From: Gimesia fumaroli
Lineage (GTDB): Bacteria; Planctomycetota; Planctomycetia; Planctomycetales; Planctomycetaceae
Length of the DNA stretch: 64,000 nt
Direction of reading: 5' to 3'
NCBI RefSeq assembly: GCF_007754425.1
Contig: NZ_CP037452.1
Coordinates: forward strand, 3,137,164 to 3,201,163
Shown: positions 1-9,591 of the stretch, piece by piece
Position numbering within the stretch: position 1 is the stretch's first letter
Layout of the letters: each line of letters starts with the position of its first letter
The notes under the pieces: generated by a model
Database searches by the model: none
What the model saw: only the letters and a program-made list of their open reading frames with translations
Told to the model about the DNA's origin: nothing
Made by a program: the position numbers and the translations under genes

Positions 1-3000
1 TGACCATAGTCGGCGTATTCATCTTTCGGCAGGCCCCACTTGAGGTACTCTTTGCGTTTGGCTTCAGGAATCGATTCATCGTGCTGCAGGAACCACATCA
101 GCCCCAGACCAAAGTCCAGATGTTGCTGAATGATCTTCTCGCGCGTGGGCCAGTCAGCCTCGGGATAGTCGTGATTCTGTCCCGGCATGATCGGGCTGTT
201 GACGTGCGATTTATGATTCGGCCCCTGCCTCGCCGGGATGTAGCGGCGATGGAAGTCGAGATAATCCGCGCGATCGTAGCTGGCCGGTTGGGGAATCGGC
301 AGTCGGTTCGCGGGATCGGAGGTCACACAGAATCGGTAGTTATAAGCCTGGACTGCACGATCGGCACTGAAGGGGCTGGTCGGATCGACGCTCCCCTGCC
401 TTGCTCCGTAGACGCGAATGTTGAGCCCGTCTTTGACGACGCTTTCGGGGCGATGTCCGTCGATGTTGACGAAGACTTTGCCAGCGTGCGGTTCGTTAAA
501 TTCCTCGCGAGCTTCGCGACCGACGCGATAAGGAACATCGGCCAGCGCGAACAGATCGCCTTCGTAGGTCGCATCGACAAACGTAGTACCGTTGACGCGG
601 ATCGTTTCGGATGTGCCGTAGCGACAGAGGGACACATTTTTGATCAGCGAACCTTCGCGAGTGACGGCGCTCGGGCAATGATCGAGGAGCAGCGTGATGT
701 TCTTTTCGCGGGAGACGAGGCGATTGTATTCGCGTTCGGCAACATGCGGCTCGACCCAGCCGATGGGATATTTTTCGTGCGTATAGCGAATGATCTGATG
801 GTCGCGCGAGTCACGGCCGAACGTGTTGATGTAATAGTTTTCAATGTTTTCCAGCAGCTCGCTGAAGAGGGGCGAACGGGGACCGCCGTAAAGGGCGTCC
901 CACTGCATCAGGCCGTTGGTCATCATGCCGCCGATGTGTCCGTTGTGTTGCACCAGCAGAACCGAGCACCCTTCCCGGGCCGCACGGACAGCCGCAGCGA
1001 TCCCGCCACCGGTTCCGCCGACCACGACGACGTCATACATTTTTCCATCGACGGCATCGGGCTCTGTTGCCTGTGCGAGCTGCACCGGTTCGTCGGAATG
1101 CCGCGTCGATTCGCCGGGTGTGCGGGGAATCGTTTTCTCAGCCAGTGGCGAAAAGGCGATCTGGCGTGCCTGTTCGTGGCCCGGCTGACGAAATTTCGGT
1201 TTGGCTTCCATCGTGAGTTGAGGAAATCCGGATTTTCGTTTTCCCGCGCGTTCTTCCTTTGCCAGTTTGACCGGCAGCAGTTGCAGACCATCGACGACGA
1301 CATAGCCATCGGCTCCCCGGTTGGAAATGGTAATGGAGGCCAACTGATTCGCTTCAAAACGAAACACGCCCAGCGAGACGGGAACCTGTTTGATCAAAGC
1401 CGGTTTTCGCTGATTGACGGTCACGGTTTGCTCGCCGTCGGCACTTTGAATGGTGACGGGGACATTGCTGGCACGGTTGGGATGCCAGGTATAAAGCAGG
1501 CGGACTTCGTAGTCGCCGGACTGCTTAATGTTGGGAGTGAAGCGGGCTGTTTTCTTGCCGCGGTCTTTGTTTTTGTCGTGCGAATAACTCTTGCCGATCG
1601 GCGAAGGTTGGCCGTTGCTTTCGCTCCAGTCGCCTGTGAATTCGGCGTCTGTATCGTCGAGGACAATTCCCGGCAATTGATCGGCGTTGATGATGGTGCG
1701 TGCGGGGGGCAGACCTCGTTCTGCGGGGGACGGCCAGTCGAGCAGTTGACCGTCGGCGAGCAGTTTGGTGCGGAGTCGCTGATAGTTGACGTCCTGAATC
1801 TTGCAACCGGTGTCAATGGCCTGACTGGCGGCGGTGGCGGCGGACTGGCTGAGAATCATCAGCACCGGTTCCATGCGGGTGGATCCGAACGCGACGTGAC
1901 TGGCCGAAATCGCGAAGGTGACCAGCAGGTTATCGCACTCGGAAGCTTTGGGAACGATGGCATCAAAGCCGATGGGATAGGGGCCGCGGGTGCCGGTGTG
2001 ACCGAGGAGCTTGCCTTCGCGAACCATGACGCCGTTATGGGCGATGCGGCGGATTTCGTGAATGTCGATGCCGTAGGAGGCGAGACCCACCGATTTGGGG
2101 GCAACCTCTTTGTGCCGACAGTGATGTTCGGTCATCACGAGATCGGAAATCATCCGCCGCGATTCGCGAATATACAGCTGGTGCGGCCAGCCGCCGTTAT
2201 CGATGAATTCGTCTTTGCAGAGGCCGTATTTGCTGACTTGTTCGCGAACTTTTTCGGGAACGCGTTCGTCGGTCTTGAGGAAATGAAACAGGCCGCGGGC
2301 GTAGTTTTCGTGTTCTTTGATAATCTTCTGCCGCTCGGCGTGAGAAGCTTCGCTGTAATCTTTATTGCCGCCGACATAGTTCAGGCCGAAGTAGGCGGTG
2401 TTGAAATCGAATTTGCCGTTGGGGAGGGCATCGTGTTTGGTGAACCAGCGGAGGTCCATGTCGTCGCCCGCTTTCTGGCAGGCGGCGATGTAGCGGGCGA
2501 CGATTTCATAGCGGGCCGGGTCATAGTTGGCCGGCGGTGCGATCCGGATTCGATTTTCCGGTTGATCGGTGACGCAGAGCCGGAAGCAGTACGCCTGCAC
2601 GCCAGGCGCCGCTTCACCGATGGTGCCCAGCTCCCCTGCTTCGATCAGCGGAAGCAGGCCGCTTTCGGGCTTGCCGGGAATGCGATAGGGGTCGAGGGGA
2701 ATCGCACGGTCCCACAAGCCGCGGCGGTCTTTGCGGCGGCCGATTTTGTCGACCTTTCCGAACTTCACATTCGGAATTTCATAGAGCTGGATGCCGTTCA
2801 GAGTTTCGTTGTATTGGGAATTGGGTTCACGCGTCAGCGAATAGGAAACGCCGGCGGCAGCCAGCAGATCACCTTCATAGGTGGTGTCGATAAACATCTT
2901 CGCGGCGATGCGGGTGCCCTTGTCGGTGATCAGTTCGACGATGGTGGGGCCCTGCTTGACGACCTTTTGCAGCGGTTCGCCTTTGATGACGGTGACGCCG

Positions 3001-3362
3001 GCTTCTTTGATCATTTCTTCGAAGACCTGTTCGGCAACGTGAGGTTCGAGTTGTGTCTCCAGCGGCTTGTTGTATTTTTTACCGATCCGTTGATAGAACT
3101 CGCGGGCCATGCCGGCGACGGTGGCGGCTTTGCCCATGTCGGAATAACTGAGGCCGCCCGAACTCATGCCGCCCAGGTGTTGGCCGGGTTCGATGAGAAT
3201 GGCCGTTTTCCCAAGCCGGGCTGCTTTGACGGCGGCGACGACGCCCCCCGAGGTGCCGCCGTAGATGCAGATGTCAGCACGGTGGTCCGGTTCGGCTGCC
3301 GTCAGAGGTTGCGAGATCAACAGCAGAACATAAACGAGGGCGAGAATGAGGTTGCGAGGCAT
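1..3362 (-). CDS. Tandem FAD-dependent oxidoreductase with central golvesin-like domain (3' end outside window)
   Basis: Reading the minus strand from the ATG at 3362 gives one open frame to the window edge, at least 1120 residues. A signal peptide (about 1-22) is followed by a first FAD/NAD-binding module with a dinucleotide motif YGGTSGG at 34-40 and HLGGMSSGG soon after, typical of the FAD-dependent oxidoreductase family PF12831 (xanthan-lyase-associated type). Residues about 555-700 resemble the golvesin/xanthan lyase C-terminal-like beta domain (ARFTPNIKQSGDYEVRLLY, YVVVDGLQLLP). A second FAD module begins near residue 775 with MYDVVVVGGTGGG and HIGGMMTNGL, and continues past the edge. 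The frame was followed codon by codon through both linkers without a stop. It is likely exported. The substrate is unknown. It lies just downstream of a sialidase in the same orientation, which suggests a shared operon for glycan use. Confidence 0.88.
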   Translation of the reverse strand, partial: MPRNLILALVYVLLLISQPLTAAEPDHRADICIYGGTSGGVVAAVKAARLGKTAILIEPGQHLGGMSSGGLSYSDMGKAATVAGMAREFYQRIGKKYNKPLETQLEPHVAEQVFEEMIKEAGVTVIKGEPLQKVVKQGPTIVELITDKGTRIAAKMFIDTTYEGDLLAAAGVSYSLTREPNSQYNETLNGIQLYEIPNVKFGKVDKIGRRKDRRGLWDRAIPLDPYRIPGKPESGLLPLIEAGELGTIGEAAPGVQAYCFRLCVTDQPENRIRIAPPANYDPARYEIVARYIAACQKAGDDMDLRWFTKHDALPNGKFDFNTAYFGLNYVGGNKDYSEASHAERQKIIKEHENYARGLFHFLKTDERVPEKVREQVSKYGLCKDEFIDNGGWPHQLYIRESRRMISDLVMTEHHCRHKEVAPKSVGLASYGIDIHEIRRIAHNGVMVREGKLLGHTGTRGPYPIGFDAIVPKASECDNLLVTFAISASHVAFGSTRMEPVLMILSQSAATAASQAIDTGCKIQDVNYQRLRTKLLADGQLLDWPSPAERGLPPARTIINADQLPGIVLDDTDAEFTGDWSESNGQPSPIGKSYSHDKNKDRGKKTARFTPNIKQSGDYEVRLLYTWHPNRASNVPVTIQSADGEQTVTVNQRKPALIKQVPVSLGVFRFEANQLASITISNRGADGYVVVDGLQLLPVKLAKEERAGKRKSGFPQLTMEAKPKFRQPGHEQARQIAFSPLAEKTIPRTPGESTRHSDEPVQLAQATEPDAVDGKMYDVVVVGGTGGGIAAAVRAAREGCSVLLVQHNGHIGGMMTNGLMQWDALYGGPRSPLFSELLENIENYYINTFGRDSRDHQIIRYTHEKYPIGWVEPHVAEREYNRLVSREKNITLLLDHCPSAVTREGSLIKNVSLCRYGTSETIRVNGTTFVDATYEGDLFALADVPYRVGREAREEFNEPHAGKVFVNIDGHRPESVVKDGLNIRVYGARQGSVDPTSPFSADRAVQAYNYRFCVTSDPANRLPIPQPASYDRADYLDFHRRYIPARQGPNHKSHVNSPIMPGQNHDYPEADWPTREKIIQQHLDFGLGLMWFLQHDESIPEAKRKEYLKWGLPKDEYADYG

Positions 3363-3428
3363 GGCTGGTATTTTCTCTGGCTGGGGAATCTTTGGGTCGT
3401 GTTACTTCAGGTGCGTTCGGTGGATCAA

Positions 3429-4604
3429 TCAATCCTGTATAATCCATTTCAATGGAAATTTCGCGACTGTCAAGGCGGTTGTGTCGTAACCGTTGTTTTT
3501 GAAGCCCCCATCTTCGTAGAAACAGAAAATGGTGCCGTCAGGGAGGGCCGCGAGATCGCTGTAGCCGCTGATGCCGGGTTCGAGAACCTGTTTACTGATC
3601 CAGGTTTGGCAGTCATCGAAGCTGACTTGCAGCGTCAGGTTTTTACGGTCCCGGTTAGGCTTGCGGCGTTTGGTTTTGTTTTCGAGGTTGTCCGGGTTCG
3701 CAAAGACAATGGCGTTTTTCGGTTGCGCTTTGCTGGCGGGGACTCGGAGAATGCTGGCCATGCAGACCGGTTCTTTGAGTTGATCGTCAAAATGTTTGTC
3801 GGTCCAGTTGGTCGCGCCGTTCTCGCTGACAGCGACCAAACGCCGGTGGGGCTTGGACTCCGTGCGGATGTTGACGAGGACTTTGTTGTTGAAGAGCTGG
3901 ACGGCAACCGTTTCGCTCGGGTTCACAATCGTTTCACCGGCGACTTGGTCTCCCTGCTTGACGATGATCTCGCCGCGTTGCCAGGTTTTGCCGTGATCGT
4001 CGCTGAAGATGGTGGAGACGCAGGAGGGGCGATGTTTCTTACCGCCGGTGGAAAGCCAGACGGGGACGAGCAGTCTACCGTTCTGCAATTGAATGCCGTG
4101 TCCGGGACCGGTGGCGATCACATTCCAGTCGTATTCCTTTTTGAACTGGTTGAAGACGCTGGTGATTTCAACGCGGGGGCTGAAGGTTTTGCCGTCGTCG
4201 TTGCTGCTGATGTAGAAGCAGCGGCTGTAGTTTTCGCAATACAACAGATGTACCTGACCGGTTTGATCGTCAGAGAAGGCGACGACGTTATTGACGGTCT
4301 CCTCTTTGGCATCATGAATCATTTGCACGGGGAGCCAGGTCTTGCCGCCATCGGTGCTGCGGCGCAGCAGAATATCGATGTTCGCCCAGTCGCCGGATGT
4401 GATACGGGCTTCACAGTAGGCGAGCAGTGTGCCCTGTTTCGAAGCGATGATGCCGGGGATGCGGTAATGATGGTATTTGCCATCCCGGGCGTTAAAGAGC
4501 GTGGTTTTCTGGAGGTCGGCGGCCTGACTGACGTCGATACTCACCAGAAACGGCACAAAAAACAGAGCAAACAGGTTCACCGGGCGCAGGGGAATTCGTC
4601 GCAT
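3429..4604 (-). CDS. Exported sialidase-like protein (GH33/BNR repeat)
   Basis: This 391-residue protein has an N-terminal signal peptide (about 1-28) and a six-bladed sialidase pattern. Visible features are the YRIP motif at 47-50 (first catalytic Arg), four Asp boxes (STDGGKTW 83-90, SNDDGKTF near 134, SDDHGKTW 201-208 and a degenerate SFDDCQTW 328-335), a second Arg in NIRTES near 247, a Glu in NPSETVAV near 231 and a likely nucleophile Tyr in SGYSDL near 348. The third Arg of the usual triad was not assigned with certainty. An upstream in-frame TTG at 4625 is possible, but the ATG at 4604 gives a cleaner signal peptide. The gene precedes the FAD oxidoreductase by 66 bases and is divergent from a GntR-type regulator. 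Substrate could be sialic acid or another sugar. Confidence 0.85.
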   Translation of the reverse strand: MRRIPLRPVNLFALFFVPFLVSIDVSQAADLQKTTLFNARDGKYHHYRIPGIIASKQGTLLAYCEARITSGDWANIDILLRRSTDGGKTWLPVQMIHDAKEETVNNVVAFSDDQTGQVHLLYCENYSRCFYISSNDDGKTFSPRVEITSVFNQFKKEYDWNVIATGPGHGIQLQNGRLLVPVWLSTGGKKHRPSCVSTIFSDDHGKTWQRGEIIVKQGDQVAGETIVNPSETVAVQLFNNKVLVNIRTESKPHRRLVAVSENGATNWTDKHFDDQLKEPVCMASILRVPASKAQPKNAIVFANPDNLENKTKRRKPNRDRKNLTLQVSFDDCQTWISKQVLEPGISGYSDLAALPDGTIFCFYEDGGFKNNGYDTTALTVAKFPLKWIIQD

Positions 4605-4735
4605 GTTTCGAGCTTTCCTGATCAAGGTTTAATAATATTATTGTTGCGATATTATTATCTATGGTGTAATATTATAAAAGTCAGCAGCAGATTGAAAGCA
4701 AAAAACGCATTTTTTCCACAGAACGATGTTTGTCT
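4605..4735. promoter_or_regulatory. Divergent control region with AT-rich palindromes
   Basis: This spacer between the sialidase and the GntR-type regulator contains a 12-base perfect palindrome AATAATATTATT (4631-4642). It also has an inverted pair TAATAATAT (4630-4638) and ATATTATTA (4649-4657), and a third related copy TAATATTAT (4667-4675). Clustered palindromes between a regulator and its divergent target are typical operator positions, so these are proposed as binding sites for the adjacent regulator. No convincing -35/-10 pair was assigned. Confidence 0.45.
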
Positions 4736-5791
4736 ATGAAACCAGCGATTATCGATCTGGCCGACCGGATTCAGTCGGACATTCAGAAACGCAAATTAAA
4801 ACCGGGCGATCCCTATTTCACAACGAGTGAGACCGCGCGATCATTCCAGGTGAGCGGCACGACGGCGAATCGGGCGTTGCAGTTACTCACACAGCGAAGG
4901 GTACTGGTGCGGAAGCAACGCGCGGGCACGTTTATCGCCGAGCCGGAATCGAGCGGGTCAACGTCGACGTTACAGCGCGTGCATCTGGTGGTGCATCAAA
5001 AGTTTCTGGAACGGGAAGGTCTGCTGGCCGATGGGATTCTGATTGGCCTGCAGAAGGAACTGCCTGACACTGAGCTGCAGTTTAATTTTCTACCCCACCG
5101 GGAAGAAGAAGAGTATGTCAATGAAGTGGTACATCGCGCACTCAAATCGAGCGAGACAGAGGGCTTTGTTTTGCAGCGTGCTTCCGTAGGCGTGCAACGG
5201 ATACTGGAAGAGAGCGGCTTGCCCACGGTGGTCAATGGCGTATTGCAGCCATCGATTACTGGGCTGGCGCAGATTGACAGGGATCAGAGTCAGATTGGCC
5301 GTCTGTTATTTCAGGAATTGCACCGACAGAAATGTCAGCGAGTGCTGGTTGTCTTGCGCGATCAGGTGACGTCCGGCGATCATGTCATGTTAGATGCTGT
5401 GCAACGCGAGATGAGCCAGTCGGGCTTCGGGCTAGATCAGTTGATGGTGCGATGTCTGCCCGCCGACGATCGGGCGATTCAGATTTCAGCGCTGGATGTG
5501 CTGAAGCAGTCAACCGGGAAACTGGGGATACTCTGTCGATCCGAACCGGCAGCGCGGGCGATTGCCGCGAAGCTTGAGGAAATCACGTTACCGAAATCAA
5601 AACGCCCTGCTCTAGTGGTGGCGGATCGATTCGCGCGTGATGCGACCCCTTGCCCGTTTCCTCATATTCGCGCGGCATTATCGCCGGTGGAATATGGACA
5701 GAAAATCGGCTCCATGCTGATCCGCCAGGTGAAAGGAGAATCAGCAGAGAGCCTGTATGAACGCGTGGAAGTCGAACTGGTCATCCTTTGA
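4736..5791 (+). CDS. GntR/LacI-hybrid transcriptional regulator
   Basis: The 351-residue protein has a GntR-type winged helix at about 1-70 (LADRIQSDIQKRKLKPGDPY, then SETARSFQVSGTTANRALQLL and a wing with RAGTFI) and a C-terminal periplasmic-binding-like ligand domain of the LacI/GalR kind (about 85-350). This architecture is common in sugar-responsive regulators. An in-frame TTG lies two codons upstream of the ATG chosen here. It is divergent from the sialidase and FAD oxidoreductase genes and is inferred to control them through the AT-rich palindromes in the spacer. The ligand is unknown. Confidence 0.85.
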   Translation: MKPAIIDLADRIQSDIQKRKLKPGDPYFTTSETARSFQVSGTTANRALQLLTQRRVLVRKQRAGTFIAEPESSGSTSTLQRVHLVVHQKFLEREGLLADGILIGLQKELPDTELQFNFLPHREEEEYVNEVVHRALKSSETEGFVLQRASVGVQRILEESGLPTVVNGVLQPSITGLAQIDRDQSQIGRLLFQELHRQKCQRVLVVLRDQVTSGDHVMLDAVQREMSQSGFGLDQLMVRCLPADDRAIQISALDVLKQSTGKLGILCRSEPAARAIAAKLEEITLPKSKRPALVVADRFARDATPCPFPHIRAALSPVEYGQKIGSMLIRQVKGESAESLYERVEVELVIL

Positions 5792-5811
5792 CCGGCTCGT
5801 GCCGAAATGGT

Positions 5812-6906
5812 TTATCGGGCGCATCCGGTGACGTCGATAATTTGCTCTTCCCCTTGAATGGAAATCGTTTGAATCTGATTGCCGTCCAGGTTGAGGCTGT
5901 TCAAGTTGACCATGCGGATGGTGCTGTCGTCATAAGTGCGGAAGTAGTAACGTCGATTCTTGAGATCAGAGACGCTGGTCCACTCGGTGTAGTCGGCGGT
6001 CGTTTTGCCGTTTTCATCTCCGCGGGCGGCTCCCTTGGGAATATCGAACTGATTGAGAACATGGAAGACCTGCAGAACGCCTTCCCGGGCTGTATCAACG
6101 GGAAACACGCTTGCTGAAAAAGCAACCGCACGGACGAATCGCGATGGAGGCGTGAAGTCGCCGGGGAGACCCAGCATGCCGCTTCCCTGCCCGAGTCCTT
6201 TGATGGTTTGTCCCTGGACTTTAATTTCGGAAATGTTGTTAGTGAGCAGGTTCACGTAGTTACCGAGATTGGTCATGTGCCAGTCGAAAGTAGGCGAGTT
6301 GGTAAACACGCCAAGCGGGTTCTGATGAATGTTCAATTTTCCATCAACATATTCCAGCACGACCGATTTTCCGCTGGCATCGGAGGCGATGTAATGAAAC
6401 GGCGGTACGCCTCCCATTTGCTGCATGACGACGTTGCCGACTTTGATTTGCTGAATCCGTTTTGTCACTTCATCGACAGTGGCGCAGGTGCCGAGCAGAT
6501 ACAGGGGGACTTCCATCGGGCTGATCGTTTTGCTGACTTCCTGATCGCTGACCGCCTGATATTTGGCGTAATCCGGAAAGTAAAAGATGCCGACGTGCAG
6601 GCCACGTTCATTCATGCCATCGGCAATAATCGGCAGATTAAAGGCGTTCATGCCAACCATGGCATATTGAGAATTCCATTGCAGCCCCTGTTTCTGACCG
6701 GGGGCTGTTCCGCTGTTTGGTCTGTTCCGTGGGATGACGATGATATTGGACTGCAGGTTCTCAGCGAATTCCAGTGTGCGGCCGAAAACGACAGATCCGT
6801 CTTTCGGTTTGATGGTGATTCCTGTACAGGCGGATGTGCTGGATGGAGTGAATACGGAAACTGAGAACAGGGTCAGAATCATGCAGGATGTAATAAATCG
6901 TTTCAA
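5812..6906 (-). CDS. Exported linear-amide C-N hydrolase (choloylglycine hydrolase family, Ntn fold)
   Basis: The product resembles penicillin V acylase/bile salt hydrolase-like Ntn hydrolases (PF02275). The mature protein would begin at Cys in the sequence TSACTGITIKPKDGSVVFGR, where signal peptidase cleavage would expose the catalytic N-terminal Cys. The following FGRTLEF and NERGLHVGIFYF match conserved family blocks. The TTG at 6906 is chosen as start: it is preceded by GGAGAG at suitable spacing and gives a normal signal peptide, whereas an extension to 6993 adds 29 residues that look unrelated. Many exported homologues have no known substrate; N-acyl amides or N-acyl homoserine lactones are possible. 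The gene is convergent with the upstream regulator and apparently monocistronic. Confidence 0.82.
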   Translation of the reverse strand: MKRFITSCMILTLFSVSVFTPSSTSACTGITIKPKDGSVVFGRTLEFAENLQSNIIVIPRNRPNSGTAPGQKQGLQWNSQYAMVGMNAFNLPIIADGMNERGLHVGIFYFPDYAKYQAVSDQEVSKTISPMEVPLYLLGTCATVDEVTKRIQQIKVGNVVMQQMGGVPPFHYIASDASGKSVVLEYVDGKLNIHQNPLGVFTNSPTFDWHMTNLGNYVNLLTNNISEIKVQGQTIKGLGQGSGMLGLPGDFTPPSRFVRAVAFSASVFPVDTAREGVLQVFHVLNQFDIPKGAARGDENGKTTADYTEWTSVSDLKNRRYYFRTYDDSTIRMVNLNSLNLDGNQIQTISIQGEEQIIDVTGCAR

Positions 6907-7157
6907 GGAATCTCTCCGGTCAGGTGTCGCTAAATGAGGCCACATCGGCGGGACCGTTTTTGAATGGTCAGTTGGGAGGCGAATCATCCACAATGGAAGA
7001 AGTCACAAACGGTCTGTGGTGTTATCTTCTTCGGACTAACGGACGGAGATTCATCATGGAGTGCGATCAACAGACCGGGATTCTCAGGAAAAGCGAAACA
7101 GAATACCGGCGAGTCGGATTAGTTGGGATGTTGGTTTTAAAACAGCAAAGCCAGATA

Positions 7158-8774
7158 TTAAGGTTTTCCGTCGCGGAGCATTTCGCGAGCCGCGTTGCGA
7201 CCGCAGGCACCCATTACCCCGCCGCCCGGATGCGCGGCACTCCCACAGAGGTAGAGTCCTTTTACGGGGGTACGATAATCGCTCCAGCCGGGAACCGGTC
7301 GCATGTTGTACAACTGGTGCGCGGGCATGGCCCCCTGGAAAATGTTGCCACCGGTCAGACTGAAAGTCCGTTCCAGATCCAGGGGCGAAAGGACCTGTCG
7401 GTGCAAGACCGACGCGGGAACATTCGGTGCCAGCTCGGCGATCCGATTGATACAGCGGTCAGCGAATTCTTCTTTGATCTCATCCCAGTTCCCTTTAGCC
7501 AACTGGTACGGTGCATATTGCACGAAGAGGGAGAGGATATGCTGGCCAGGAGGGGCCAGTGTTTGATCGACGGCACTGGGAATAGTCATTTCGATGATCG
7601 GCTTCTGGGAGGGATGACCATACTTGGCATCATCGTACGCGCGTTCGATTTCTTCGCAAGTCGCGCCGATGTGAATGGTGCCCCGATGTTGCGGGCCGGG
7701 TTCTTTGTTTCCTGGCAGGCAGGTGAAGTCGGGAAGCTCGCTGACGGCAACGTTGATCTTCATGCTGGCGCTGCTAAAATCGATGCGACTGACGGCCTGC
7801 GCAAACGGATCCGGCAATGTTCCCGCGGGGATCAGTTTTTCGAATGTCACATGTGCGTCGGCATTGGAAGCGACCGCGCGAGAGGCGATCGCCTCTCCAC
7901 TGGCGAGCCGGACGCCGGTGGTTTTCTGTTCCTGGATCAGGATTTCTTCAACGGAAACGCCGGTACGGATCTCGACGCCGGCCGCTTCGACGGACTTCGC
8001 CATCGCCTGGCTGAGCGCCCCCATGCCTCCTTCGACGTATCCCCAGACGCCACGTGCTCCTCCCGCCGAGCCCATGACATGATGCAGCAGGACATACGCG
8101 GTTCCGGGAGCAGATGGCGGCTGAAATGTGCCGATGATCGCATCGGTCGCCAAGGTCGCTTTGAGGATGTCCGATTCAAACCAGCGATTCAGAATCGGCA
8201 GAGCCGGACCGGTGAGGAGTTCGATGGCTTCAGGAATGGTTTCGCCCAGTCGCTTCAAGCTTTGATGCAGGTGGTAGGCGGTTTTGGTATCACGGATTTT
8301 TTTACCCAGTCCAATGGAACGCCAGGTAGCAGGCAGGGGCAAAATGTCAGGGGGCGTCTGCATCAGCGCCGGTTCCAGGCATTCGGCGATTTTTTCCAGC
8401 ATGGCTTCGTAGCGGGGATATTGTTCTGCGTCGTGCTGGCTGAACTGGGCGATCTGTTCCTGATTCTGTTTGAGATCAGGGCCGAGGAGTAATGATTTAC
8501 CATTGGGGAGCGGAGTGAAAGAACTTGGATTACGTGGCAACACGCGATAGCCATAGCGGGCCAGCTGCATTTCCTGTTCTACTTCCGGGAGAAGCAGACT
8601 CACCAGGTACGAGGCAGTTGAGACTTTGAAGCCGGGCCAGAGTTCTTCCGTTACGCAGGCGCCACCGACCAGATCGCGGCGTTCCAGAACCAGGACCTTC
8701 CATCCCTGCTGCGCCAGTTGATGGGCACAAACGAGGCCGTTGTGCCCTGCTCCGATAATCACACAGTCGTACAT
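7158..8774 (-). CDS. Phytoene desaturase-like FAD oxidoreductase (PYROXD2/CrtO-like)
   Basis: This 538-residue protein starts with a Rossmann FAD motif IIGAGHNGLVCA (6-17) and an Arg-containing second block ERRDLVGGACVTEE. It ends with the family C-terminal FAD-binding block GLYLCGSAAHPGGGVMGACG. The layout matches the phytoene desaturase/PYROXD2/CrtO superfamily. No carotenoid biosynthesis partner is nearby, so a carotenoid substrate is only one option. The ATG at 8774 is used; a TTG five codons upstream is less likely. It is cytosolic or membrane-associated, with no signal peptide. Confidence 0.82.
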   Translation of the reverse strand: MYDCVIIGAGHNGLVCAHQLAQQGWKVLVLERRDLVGGACVTEELWPGFKVSTASYLVSLLLPEVEQEMQLARYGYRVLPRNPSSFTPLPNGKSLLLGPDLKQNQEQIAQFSQHDAEQYPRYEAMLEKIAECLEPALMQTPPDILPLPATWRSIGLGKKIRDTKTAYHLHQSLKRLGETIPEAIELLTGPALPILNRWFESDILKATLATDAIIGTFQPPSAPGTAYVLLHHVMGSAGGARGVWGYVEGGMGALSQAMAKSVEAAGVEIRTGVSVEEILIQEQKTTGVRLASGEAIASRAVASNADAHVTFEKLIPAGTLPDPFAQAVSRIDFSSASMKINVAVSELPDFTCLPGNKEPGPQHRGTIHIGATCEEIERAYDDAKYGHPSQKPIIEMTIPSAVDQTLAPPGQHILSLFVQYAPYQLAKGNWDEIKEEFADRCINRIAELAPNVPASVLHRQVLSPLDLERTFSLTGGNIFQGAMPAHQLYNMRPVPGWSDYRTPVKGLYLCGSAAHPGGGVMGACGRNAAREMLRDGKP

Positions 8775-9008
8775 CAAACTCAATTCCAATTGGTTAAGTG
8801 AAGCGGTTTCCTGAGCAGGTTGTATTATGGATAAAATCGAGTGGTGTGCCAGTGTGAGTGCAGAGTCCTCTTTGAGCTAAGTCGTAGAAAATCTGATTTA
8901 GTTGATTGAGGTTGTGTGTACAGCCCGTTTGAGGCCCGTTATGATTTTTACTGGTATTCAATCATCAATCAAATTCAGGAAATTCGTTCAGAAAAGTTAA
9001 GGTTAGGA

Positions 9009-9503
9009 ATGGTTCGTTTTCGGTTAGCATTCATTTTACTTTTAGGATTGTTGTTTATTGTGGGCTGTGGTCGATCTGCGTCTCCTCCCAAGGCTGCGTC
9101 GCCTATGAATCCTGAAGAAGCCGCACTGGACATCGTGACGGCCATCTATACGATTAGTGCACGCGTCAACGAAACGGGCCCCCAGAACTGGGATACACTG
9201 GAATCCTATGCCAAAACCTTACAAAACCCCGCGCAGCAGGATGCTCTGGATGCGATTCAGAAAATCAGATCCCTGGACTATAAGGTGACCTGGGGGATTG
9301 ATATGCAGGCAGTTAAGGACCAAGGTGCGAATGCGAGTGAGTTTGTTATTCTCGAATCGCCGGATGGCCAGCTGAAATCCACTTTTGGTGGCGTGATTAT
9401 CAAGGCGGACCCAGCCGTTAGTTCGGAAGAAGTCAAACCGGAAGAAGCTGTGTTTGAGCCGAATCGCAAAAAAACGAAAGAGACAAAAACTACTACTGAA
9501 TAA
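9009..9503 (+). CDS. Small putative lipoprotein of unknown function
   Basis: The 164-residue product has a hydrophobic N-terminus with a lipobox ending at Cys20 (LLFIVGC), so it is predicted to be lipid-anchored. The mature part is mainly helical and acidic, ending in a Lys/Thr-rich tail. No family is recognised. The start at 9009 is preferred over an upstream extension to 8916, because it places the lipobox correctly and has GGTTAGGA upstream. It lies 88 bases before a sulfatase gene on the same strand, but nothing shows a functional link. Confidence 0.7.
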   Translation: MVRFRLAFILLLGLLFIVGCGRSASPPKAASPMNPEEAALDIVTAIYTISARVNETGPQNWDTLESYAKTLQNPAQQDALDAIQKIRSLDYKVTWGIDMQAVKDQGANASEFVILESPDGQLKSTFGGVIIKADPAVSSEEVKPEEAVFEPNRKKTKETKTTTE

Positions 9504-9591
9504 CGCAGACATCAAAGGGAATTCCTGTTCCCGCTGATGAAATATTACTTGATCATAAACAGAATCATTATTCCAAACAACGGGTGAACTC

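Noticed and set aside
81-4739. A 1552-codon open frame on the plus strand
   Set aside because: It is antisense to the FAD oxidoreductase and sialidase genes, which have clear motifs, signal peptides and normal domain order. Its translation has no recognisable domain.
6924-8492. A 522-codon plus-strand open frame
   Set aside because: It is a shadow of the phytoene-desaturase-like gene on the minus strand and shows no family motifs.
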